From Mesorhabditis belari (Eukaryota; Nematoda; Chromadorea; Rhabditida; Rhabditidae), in NCBI GenBank assembly GCA_958450365.1, contig CAUEEP010000933.1, positions 1,807,001 through 1,871,000 of the forward strand: DNA of 64,000 nucleotides, given 5' to 3'. Both the position numbers and the translations under genes were made by a program. The notes beneath the pieces are model-generated. The model did not search any database. It was not told the DNA's origin and saw only the letters and a program-made list of their open reading frames with translations. Below are positions 35,885 to 46,300 of the stretch, piece after piece (position 1 is the stretch's first letter; each line of letters begins with the position of its first letter).

Positions 35885-36290
35885 TTTCTCGCCCCTCCTA
35901 CATTTATAGCTGCTGCTATTTCTCGGTTTGTTTACATGCTCTTGATCGGAAACTTTTTCTAGCATCGATCTGGAGCGCACTCTAGTGAATAGATCTCTGA
36001 AAAGTGACCTTTTCTTAGGACCACCCAAGCCGCCACATTCCTACCTTTATAGCTGCCTTGATTTCTCGGTTTGTTTACGTGCTCTTGATCTGAAACATTT
36101 CTCTAGCATCGATCTGGAGCGCACCCTAGTGAATAGATCTCTGAAAATATGGCCTTTCCCAGAAAACCTCAGCCCCCAATCCTCCAATTCTTCTCACTTC
36201 GATTTCTCGCTGTAATTTGCATCTTTTTAATCCGAAACCTTTTCAATCATTGATCTGGATAGCACAACAAAAAATTCTTGACAAAAAATG
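35885..36290 (-). repeat. Repeat family A, inverse, about two units
   Basis: Starts CCTACATTTATAGCTGC and carries CTGGAGCGCACTCTAGTGAA and CTGGAGCGCACCCTAGTGAA. It ends with CAGCCCCCAATCCTCCAAT and TTGATCTGGATAGCACAAC, as in the 33585 copy. Confidence 0.88.
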
Positions 36291-38879
36291 ACTTCCAGTT
36301 TAAAGAAAAATTTTACATTTGTGAACTTTTTTTCCGAAAATTTCCGACTTTTTAGGGTGCTACCGTTTTTGACGTTTTTTGACCAACTTCTCGTTTTCTT
36401 TCTGAATTGTGATTTTCCTTTTGAATCATCAGTGGTGACATCCAGATCCACCGAAACTCCAATAAAGTCCATCTCATTCGACTCAATTACCCAATTTTTT
36501 TGATACCGAAAATTTCCCTCAAAAAAATTAGAAAAATCCTTTGAAAGATCGCATCATTGCCTTGAGATTAATCCTTTACAACAAGTGCCTTCCAGGATGA
36601 TTGTTTCTCATTGGTGAAGCTGTCAAAATCTCACTCAAAAGCGGGGAATATGGCGAGGAAATGACGCGCTTTCGGGAAAAGGCCGCCAAGCAACGACAAT
36701 CAAATTGAGACCACCGCATTCCTTTTTGAGGGAAAAAGAAATGAGCGCGGGAAAGGGGAATGATGAGATCAAATTACGGCATCGATGAGGGTGGAGGGAA
36801 GAGGCTGAAGAGAAGGCTGAAGCGGTGGGAGACTCCTTCGGGTCAGCTCCCCCATTCAGCCAGCTCATTCAGCCATCTCATTCAGCCATCTTGACTTGTG
36901 ACATTCAGCTTGCATATAGCTGGGAAAAGTTTTTCAAAAACATTCCGCTATTGATGTGTTTTTAAGCCTTGATCAGATCTGATGTACAGTTGCGTGGATT
37001 TCTCGACGTCAACCCTCCCAAAAACCCGCCTAAAACCTCCTGTGACATCCAGAATTTCCAAAAACAAGCTTTCTATTTCCAAACCTTCACAGGTTTTCTC
37101 TAAACCTGATCGCTCTCTTTGCACCAAAACCCAATTGAAATGCTTTTCGATAAAACCCTTTCGACGAGTCGCGAAATGTGTGCGGTGCGCTCCAGGGTTG
37201 CCGATTTTATGCAAAGCTGCGCCCGGATATGCTCGCGGGGCTCTTGTGGACTAGGGTGTTCGTTTGTGTGGTTGAAAAGCGTCTCCTAGCATCCCCTCTC
37301 TCGCCGATATCCCCTTCACCTCTCTCTCATCTCTGTGATCTGTTGCCTCCTCATCTTTTGCCCTATCCCCCTTTTTCCCCCCGTTGGGCCCTTCTTCTCC
37401 ATTTCGCCCCTCGGCCAGTTCATGAATTTTCCAGCACCGCAGCTCCCCCTTCGCACATTCGAAACATTATTTCGATCCTTTCGATCCAGTTTTTAGCTTC
37501 TTTTTTCAATCTTGTGACATCCATAATTTTAAAAAAAGCTAAACATTTTTCTTTTTTATTTAATAATCTTTGTGTAAAAGGCTTGATTTTAGTCCAAGCA
37601 TAAATAGCTTGATTCAAGTTCAATTCAACATTTCTCAAAAATCTTTTCGAAAATGCTGGACGGCATGCTAGCTTTTGAAAACAAAAGATGGGGAAAAGGA
37701 AGGATTTGAAAAATTTGAAAAATTTCTTAGTGGGGTGGGGGAAAAGTTTTGATTGGTGGCAGAGGATTGTCGCGTGCTCAACGTGCTGCTCATGGCCAGG
37801 AAGAGGCTTATTGGTCGTGAAGGGAGAGAAGAGAGGGTAGGGCTTAGTCCAGGGTCCATGGTTGAGGAGCTGAATGAAGAGGGAGACCCAACCGGGAAGC
37901 TATTGCTCATCTCCCTTTGTCCATTTCAAAACTTCACATTTATGAAAGAGCTTTTTTGTTCAATAAATTCATTCTGAACTTATTCTTTGTTTGTTTTTTG
38001 TTTTAAAGCTTCTCTAGCTTCAGCTTTGGCTTTGGCTTTGGCTTCAGCTTTGGCTCTAGCTTTGGCTTTGAGTTGATTTTCGAGTTTGAGCCTCTATTCA
38101 TCTCCCTTTCCATTTTTTGGCTTTACTTTTCAATTCTTAGCTCATCCTGGAGCGCACCCAACTAAAAGAATCGATTTCCTTGTTTAAAGAGTTTGAATGG
38201 CGGAACTCGAATCTTTTTTCTCGAATCAGTTTCTCCCTCTCCTCTTCTACGAGACGATTGGAAAATGGAAAATGGAAGGAAATTGCAAATTTCTCCCTCC
38301 GCCATTCACTTACATCCCATCCAAATTCGACAAAAAATATTCCAACAAATTTTTCGGAAACTCGAGTTTTTCGCTTGATTTCGCTTGATCTTCTTTTCCT
38401 CAAAAACAATTTTTCAATTTTTCTCAAATCGTTAAAAACGCGAATTTCTCTCAACGATTCTCTTTAGTGACATCCAGAATTGAGAAAATTGAAAATTTTT
38501 TGGAACAAAGTTCTAGCAGAACAAAGATTTTTGTTTAAGCATGATTTGCTCAATTACGATTGATTGAAAAATTAGAAAACTGACTCACTTTGAATGCTAA
38601 AAAACAATATGATAACCATATTTTGCAAATCGAGTAAAAAAATGCTTTTCTAATGGGGATTTGTGCGCCTTTTGTAGTCGATCCTCCCCGGATTTACATT
38701 TTAAGATGCGGGAAAAATTGAGTCATTTTTTTTATCTAAAAATAGAAACCACTTCTCAATTTTTAAGCTCATCCGCAAAAATTGATTTCATGATTTCATT
38801 TTGTTGAGGACTTTTTAGACTTTAGACACAAAAGTGGTGAAATCAAATTTTCGTCTCCAAGAATCCCTTTTCGAAAATT

Positions 38880-39310
38880 TTTCTGTACAAACGATTTCCC
38901 CAGCAATTGGTTTCACTATTGTGCATTCCAGAAATGATATTGCTTTTTGAAATTTTTAAAATAAACGAAGCAGCTCGCCGGAAATCACCCAGCTATGTAT
39001 CGCTGGGTGAGGCCAGGATCGCAGTCTCGAAGATTTTCCTGTGTAAACGATTTCCCCAGCCATTGTTTTCACTATTGTGCATCCCAGAAATGATATTGGC
39101 TTTTGAAATTTTAAAAATAAACCAAGCAGCTCGCTGGAAATCATCCAGCTATGTGTCGCTGTGTGAGGCCAGAATCCCTTTTCGAAAATTTTTCTTTACA
39201 AACGATTTCCCCAGCAATGGGTTTCATTATTGTGCATTCCAGAAATGCTATTGGCTTTTAAAATTTTTTAAATAAACCAAGCAGCTCGCTGGAAAACACC
39301 CAGCTATGTG
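38880..39310. repeat. Repeat family C, three units of about 155 bp
   Basis: Units start AACGATTTCCCCAGC at about 38890, 39047 and 39199 and contain TTCACTATTGTGCATTCCAG, then AGCAGCTCGCTGGAAATCA and CCAGCTATGT. Two of the three carry the motif GTGCATTCCAG (CTGGAATGCAC on the other strand). Confidence 0.88.
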
Positions 39311-40009
39311 TCGGCCGTTTGCCCAAATTTCCAAAACGGTCCCCATCCCTCTCCCAGCAGCGCAAAATATTGGCTGCCATCCAGGATCGCCATTTTTGAC
39401 AAAAATTTCCGAAATGCTTTTCAGATATTCTGTTCCGATCGAGGAACTCATTCTCTGGGGCACTTCTATTAGAAAAAGCCGTACCAGTCTTTTAAGATCA
39501 TTTAGATCATTAAGATCATTCGTACCAGTCTCGAACTAAATGCCATTCTTAGCAATGATGACGTCTATGGTTGATGTTTCCGCTCATTTCCCAGTTCGTT
39601 TTTTTCAATTTCTCCAAATTTTAGTAATTCTATTCAATATCCATCTGATTTTCGAATCCATTCATTTCCTGTTTTTTCTCGTTTTCTTTTTTTTTCATTT
39701 TATGCTCTATGGATTTTGCTCGTGCCAGAAGAATGAATGCATTCAAATTCGTTTCTGCCTCGCAAAATCTTCATCTCGATTCAGTCAAGTGGAACACTGC
39801 AATGAATCATTTTTATTTTTTTTTCTTTAAAACTTTTGTCTCACTAACGTCGGATTATCGTTATTCTTTGAGTATCAGAATGCTCTCTTTAAGAAAAGAT
39901 CTCTGTTTTCCGCCGACGCACTGAATTTGAAATTCCCCAGAAAGAGTGTCGGCGTCTCCAAGAATCTCCAAGAATCTTTGGTGAAATTCCTTTTCCTCGA
40001 AGAGTTTCC

Positions 40010-40300
40010 TGTACAAAACATTTCCCCAGCAATTGCATTCACTATTGTGCATCCCAGAAATGAAATTGGCTTTTAAAATTTTTAAAATAAAACAAGCAGC
40101 TCGCTGGAAATCACCCAGCTATGTGTCGCTGGGTGAGGCCAGGATCGCAGTCTCGAAGATTTTCCTGTGTAAACGATTTTTCCAGCAATTGGTTTCACTA
40201 TTGTGCATCCCAGAAATGATATTGCTTTTTGAAATTTTTAAAATAAACCAAGCAGCTGGCCGGAAATCATCCAGCTATGTATCGGCCATTTGCCCAAATT
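40010..40300. repeat. Repeat family C, two further units
   Basis: Same units as 38880-39310 (TTCACTATTGTGCATCCCAG twice, GCTGGGTGAGGCCAGGATCG). After both arrays follows a shared tail TCGGCCATTTGCCCAAATTT or TCGGCCGTTTGCCCAAATTT and CGGTCCCCATCCCTCT, showing that the whole block was duplicated. Confidence 0.85.
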
Positions 40301-40897
40301 TTCCAAATTTTCAGAAACGGTCCCCATCCCTCTTCACACTAGTGCAAAATATTACCTGCCATCCAAAATTTTTCAAAACCCTTTCAGAGATTCTATTCTG
40401 ATCGGTGAACTCATTTGGGGCAGGTGAATCATCAAAATAGAGCTGAAATTTTATTTTTCCAAACTTCCTCTGCCTCATAGGGCTTCCCGGGGCATTTTCC
40501 AATTAGCATCAGGAAATTCGCCTCGTCTTTTTTCCCAGGGTTCCCTAATCCCATGGATTGTGACGTGGCTCGGTCTCGTCAGAAGACAAAAAGGCGCTGG
40601 TCGGTTTTGAGGCGGTTTTTGAGGCGAATTCGATCATTTCTTCTTATTTTCTTCCATTCTGGATGTCATGTTGTTGCTTTAAAAAAAAAATTTTCACAAA
40701 AAGACAATTTTTAAAGAAAATTTTCCCACCTTACTACCAAATTTCAAATTTTCTCCAAGACTACAGACATCTTTCTGGGAAACTTTTTGGCTAGTGTGAC
40801 TTCCAGATTGAAAGATTTTTGTGCTTTAAATCCGCGAACTCTTGAAAAATAGCTAGAAATGGCAGAAAAATCTAAAATTTAGCTAGAAATGGCACAA

Positions 40898-40987
40898 AAA
40901 TCGCAGCAACCGGATTCGAACCAGGGTCGATGCTGGTTCCTGGCTTCGTAGCAAAGCCCTAACGCACTGCGCCATACTGGCAATGGT
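40898..40987 (-). tRNA. tRNA-like Pol III unit (degenerate)
   Basis: Minus strand: A-box-like TGGCGCAGTGCG, a GGCTT/AAGCC stem, perfect B box GGTTCGAATCC, and a downstream ATTTTTG termination tract. The loop TGCTACG lacks T at position 33 and acceptor pairing is poor. It is probably a tRNA pseudogene or tRNA-derived SINE head. Confidence 0.4.
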
Positions 40988-42109
40988 TTAAAGCTCTGTA
41001 AAATTAAGTTTTCTTGCCTGCGATTCAATTTTTTTTCAAAAATCACTTAAAATGTCAAAAATCGTTGTTTTCGAAAAACGAAAGAAAAAATTTTTTTTTT
41101 ATTTTAATTGCCAATTTTCTTCTTAAAATGAATCAAAATTTTGTAAATTTCAAAAAAATTTTTTTTTGTCTCAAATTTTTGTGAAAAACAAAGTCTCAAA
41201 GGTGATAATTTTCGAAAATTTTCAAAAATCTTTCGTTAGTAAATTTCTGAAAGCGAAAATCGATTAAATGCCTTCCAGCTTGAGTGCCGATTTCCGGTTT
41301 TTACTTAATTTTGCGTTTTTTCGCCTTAATTTCGTCGCAACTCGTTTCACCAAGTGAAACGCGATAAAATCAGCGAAAAGATGGAGTTTTTAGAAAAGCT
41401 ACATCAAAATTGGATGTCACATAAGGGTTTTATAGTGTTTTTAAAACGAAAGAATAAATTTAAAATTTTTGAATTTTTAGATTTCTTCGAAATTTAGTAA
41501 AAATCGGATTTTAATGAGGGTTTTGATAAAATCATTTTTTCTTTTTTTTTTCTTTTTTTTCTTTTTCTGTTAGAAACTTATTCTATTCTTAATTCCCAAT
41601 TATCCAATCAATCTTTTCTTGTTTACATTTAAGCAGGTGAAACGGGGAATAGTGAGAGCTATCGCCTAGCTGACGCCTAGCCGATGATGAGCCTCCTTTC
41701 CCCTCCTTTTCCCTCATTTTCCTCACTAAACCCTAGCGTGACATCCAGCATTTCCCCTCGGTTCATGAGTTTTCTCCATTAGGCTTTTTTTTTCTTCTTT
41801 TTTTCGTCTCCAGTCATATCTGGGCCTTCATCAGTCCCTTCCTCCTCTCCGTCCTTCCCATCGCCTCTCGGGAGATCCCACTCCGAGATCTCCCATTCAT
41901 TGAAAATCCAATTCTTTCCCTTTTCCCTTAGAGATTTCATTTTCTGAACTTTTATACGAGTTTTTATTTGAATAAGTGCTCGTTTTTTTTTGTTTAATGC
42001 AATTTTCATTTTTTTTATAACTTTCCTCTTTTTTTTATTAGCTTAGGGATCAAATTGGAAGTCACGAAAGGTTAAAAAATAAAAATTATTCATTTCTACG
42101 ACTTTGACA

Positions 42110-42192
42110 TGATGGCGCAGTGGGAAAATGGGGTTTTTTTTACAAAGCGCAGGGTCCTGGTTCGAGTCCGCTCATGAGCGAATTTTTTTTGC
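42110..42192 (+). tRNA. tRNA-like Pol III unit (degenerate)
   Basis: A-box-like TGGCGCAGTGGG (shared with the copy at 40898), perfect B box GGTTCGAGTCC and a following T8 tract. The anticodon region has decayed into a TTTTTTTT run, so it is not a functional tRNA. Confidence 0.4.
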
Positions 42193-42584
42193 TTTTTCTT
42201 TTTTGGGTCAAAAACGGTTGACGAAGTGTTTCTAGATCATTTTTCTTTTCTCTTCTTTCTCTTCTTTAAATTATCATTTCTTGCAATCTCGGATCGTCTT
42301 TTCGGCGCTTGTTTTCTCGAAATTGATGGAATTTTTTTGACAGACTCTTTCCTTTTTTTTTTCGCCCTCGATTCTCGAGATTTCCCTCACCCAAAACCCG
42401 AAAGTATTTCCCCGAAAAATTGAACACATTCTTGCCTAGCTTATTGTCATTTATTCGGTTAATCGCTAGTTTCTATAAAAGACGAAAATGGTAAGCGTTT
42501 TTTGTAGTAATTTTTGTAGTTTCGTCAAACTAAAATCAAAATCTAAAAACAAATTCCTCTCTTCTGGATGGCACAAAAGAGAAC

Positions 42585-42900
42585 TAGTCACGTTGGAAGA
42601 GCGGAATCGTTAATCGGGGTGTTAAGGCGGAGGCTGATCAAGTGCACAGGTCTAGCTCTGAACTGGAGGCTTCTAAATAAAAGCTAAAGCCAAATCTTTC
42701 CATTCTGGATATCACAGATAGAGAGCTAGTGGGTTTGGAGCAGCTAAGAGCAATTTGGGTTGGATGGATGGGTGGGTTGATCAAGTGCGCAGGTCTAGCA
42801 CTGAACTGGAGGCTTCTAAATAAAAGCTAAAGCCAAATCTTTCCATTCTGGATATCACAGATAGAGAACTAGCGGCTTTGGATAAGCTAAGAGCAATTTG
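42585..42900. repeat. Two copies of a ~142-bp repeat upstream of the globin gene
   Basis: Both copies contain CAGGTCTAGC, CTGAACTGGAGGCTTCTAAA and CCATTCTGGATATCACAGAT. The CTGGATATCAC motif is at about 42703 and 42845. A CATC run follows at 43071-43100. Confidence 0.85.
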
Positions 42901-43384
42901 GGTGGGGGTCAGTCCAATGGTCCAATTTCGACCCCAATTTCGAGCCGCCCCTCGGCCAGCCCTCTAGATTCGATTGGGGTTCATCCCATCCCCAAAAAGC
43001 CCAAGAGATCGCTTCTTTTGTTCGAAAAGCAAACATCAACATAGCCAGGCCGAGCATTTTCACCACCAGCATCCATCCATCCATCCATCCATCCCACCAT
43101 CCCCACCGTCATTCACACGGCCATTGATCCTCTCCACACAAATAGCTCTTCCCCTCGAAAATTCGTTCGTAAAAATGCTATGAATGCTTTTTATGGATGT
43201 CAGCCTTGATTCTGAAAAGATAAGAAAAGAAAATGAGGGATTTTTTTGATATTTTGAATTTTGTTATTTTGATACTTTTTGAATGAATTGATTTTAACTT
43301 TTTAACTTTTTTAAATTACTTTTTTTTGAATTACTTTTTGAATTACTTGTGATTTGAATTTGAATTTGAATCCTTTGCTTTCAG

Positions 43385-46300
43385 ATGTCGATATTCAAAA
43401 AGCTAAAAAAGGATGAGAAGGGTGCGAAAGGGGCACAATTGCCTGAGCCGGAGCCTGTCAAGCAACTCGACAAACGCGTTGGACTCGAATCCTACAGGTT
43501 TCTTTGGCTACATAAACTAGATAAACTAGATAAACTAGATAAACTAGATAAACTAGATAAACTAGATAAACTAGATAAACTAGATAAACTACATAAACTA
43601 GATAAACTACATGAACTTTTAAAGCTTTATACTACTATAGTAGTCTATATTTATCTATATAAATGCTGAGATATTGGCACAAAAAGCAATTTAGCTGTAG
43701 CAATTTAGTCAGAAAGCAATGTAACCAGAAAGCCGAAAACAGAAAAATCGAAGAATTTTTTCATTTTCATCAATGCATAGCAAAATCGAATAAACGATAA
43801 GACAAAAAAAGATTTTGGTGAAAATTCGAATCCTAAAAATCCTAGTGTGACATCCAGATCGAAGAAAAAAGGCAATTAAAATAAAATAGCTCTTCTCAAT
43901 TTCTTGGAATCATCGCGAACTCTCTGCAGTGCACATCCAGTACAAATTTTTTGTTGAAAATCAAAAATCTGAATCCTAAAAATTCTAGAGTGACATCCAG
44001 ATCGAAGAAAAAATACAATTAAAATAAAATAGCTCTTGTCGATTTTTCGGAACAATCGCGAACTCTCTGCAGAACTGCAGAACGGCAGTGATCGCTATTA
44101 GAGAAATTCTGGTGCCAATTTTGAGCACAAATTTAAGCCAATAGTACGCTAGAAGTACGCTAAAAGCATTAATATAGCATTTTCATTTTATCATTTCCAT
44201 TTCAGAGACTTCTTTACGCTGAAAAATTATTGGAAAACGGTGGATCGAAAGCGGCAAGACGCCGCCAATTCCATGATGCAAAGGTTTGAGCATTTCTGCA
44301 CCAAAACTCAACATAAAATCCACATTTTTCAACTGAATGATTGTAGAGAAAAGGAACCAAATTTGTAGAGATAAGGAACCAAATTGTAGAGAGAAAAGGA
44401 ACCAAATTTGTAGAAAAAAGGAACCAAATTGTAGAGAGAAAAGGAACCATTGTAGAGAAATGGAACCAAATTTCAACTGAATGACATCCATGATTTCCAA
44501 AAAATTAAAGCTTTTTGCTAAAATTTTCCTTGAAGCCGTTGATCTCTGAGGGAAATCGATCTCCCACGAAAAAGACGCCTGCTCAATCACGCGCCCAAGC
44601 CGCAATTCTAACGTAAATCACTTCCGTGCATTCCATAATTCATAGATTATCAACTTAACTTTGTGAAAACTTGCATATAAAGCCGAAAAATCGGACAGAC
44701 TCAATTCTACAGATTTCTCTTTTATTTTATTTATCAAATTTATCAGACTTTTCTCACCAAAGATTAATGAGTTCGAAAAAACGTGCTTAATTGATCGAAA
44801 AGGGTTCTCATTTTCTTCTAAAATTCTTTGAAAAACGGTTTTTTTTCGAATCCTCTGAGATTAGAAGTTTTGGTTTTATTTTATTTAAAAACTCGGGTTT
44901 AAAGAAAAATGTTCAATTGGGGAGAAGCGAAAATTGTAATCTTTTATCTTTTGTCGTAATCTTTATCTTTTATTATAATCTTCTATCTTTTATTATAATC
45001 TTCTATCTTTTATTATAATCTTCTCTCTTGTATTATAATCTTTTATCATTTATTGTAATCTTTTATTGTAATTTTTTATTGTAATCTTTTATTATAATCT
45101 TTTATTGATTAACGTTTTGAAATGGTTAAATTAATCGTATTCAAGATTTTTCACTCGCTTCTTAACTGTAAAAGTGGTTTAAAGTTGTAAAACTTAAGAA
45201 GCTAGTGAAATTCCTAAGCCTAAGTGCTAATTTTTCTTGTTATTGACTTCTAAAATTGTCTGAAATTAGTTGAAAAATGCCTTAAATAAGCGGAATGGCT
45301 CAGGCTCAGGCTCAGGCTTAAGCTTAGGCTTAGGCTTAGGCTTAGGCTGGTTAATTTTATGTAAAACTCTATATCGATTTAAATAAAATTGTAAAAGTGG
45401 TTTTAAACTTAATAAAAAATAGTAGAAAGTTGAACTTTTACTAAAGTTAGCTTTGAATTTAATTAAATTTGAATTCTTTGACTTGAATTCTTTGAATTTC
45501 AAATTTTATATCCTGGTTTCCTTTTCTCATATCGGCTAGTAAACTCCCATTTTATTTTTTCTCATTACCAACTTGTGATTGTGTGAGAAAATCACAAAAA
45601 TGGCGAGCCCACAGTTTATTCTATTAGCCTACGTCGGCGTTGAAGAGATTTTCGACTTTCCGACTCAAAAAGTCTTTTCATATGGGAAGAAACGGGGAAA
45701 ATGAGTGCCAATTGGCGGATCGGAGAGCTCAGACAGCAAAATTTTCTTTTGAAATTCGCTCATTTATGGCCAATCTCTTTCCCACATGGCTGAGTCGATA
45801 ATTGTAAATCCGGTCGTTTCTTGGCCGCCTGATTCCCCGAGAAAGAGCCAGCTTTCCTTTTTGCGCACAAGTTTTCCCCCCAACATACCTTTTTTGAGAT
45901 GCCACACCTTTTAAAGACTATCCTGGAGCGCACACTTTGCAATAGTTTAACTTTAACTGTCGTTTTCTCCTTGGTCGTCATGGCCGATTGGCTAAGAGCT
46001 CTGTATCTTCTCGGATACGCTGAGAAATGTGCCTGCTCAAGTCCTTCTCCTATCCTTTCCTATTCGAGCGTCAAGGGTTCAATCCCAAAATGAGAAATCC
46101 CCACTTAATGATAATTCGCGCCGTTTTAGAAACAATTCTATCCAACTGTGACTTCTTTTTAAGGGAATCTCTGCATCAGCAAATCGATTAGCTGCTTCGT
46201 TCCAGATCATTCGCTTTTTTCAAGAATCTATATTGCCAAAGCTTCATCAATCTCTTTTGACGTCAAAGTGCGTCCGTCACTATCGAGCCGCTTCCCTTTT

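Larger units (their letters stand above)
27602..43384. other. 15.8-kb gene-poor region between the fukutin-like and globin genes
   Basis: No exon chain with plausible splice sites and a recognisable protein was found on either strand. The region contains minisatellites, several dispersed repeat families listed separately, and more than 25 copies of CTGGANNNCAC. Stretches not otherwise listed (about 28.4-29.1, 29.5-30.7, 31.2-32.1, 34.2-35.8, 36.3-38.9 and 40.3-42.6 kb) are AT-rich with short tracts only. Some sequence may be promoter, outron or 5' exon of the flanking genes. Confidence 0.65.

Noticed and set aside
36480..36500. TCAATTACCCAATTTTTT considered as a spliced-leader RNA
   Set aside because: It only partly resembles nematode SL1; there is no donor site, Sm site or snRNA-like fold next to it.
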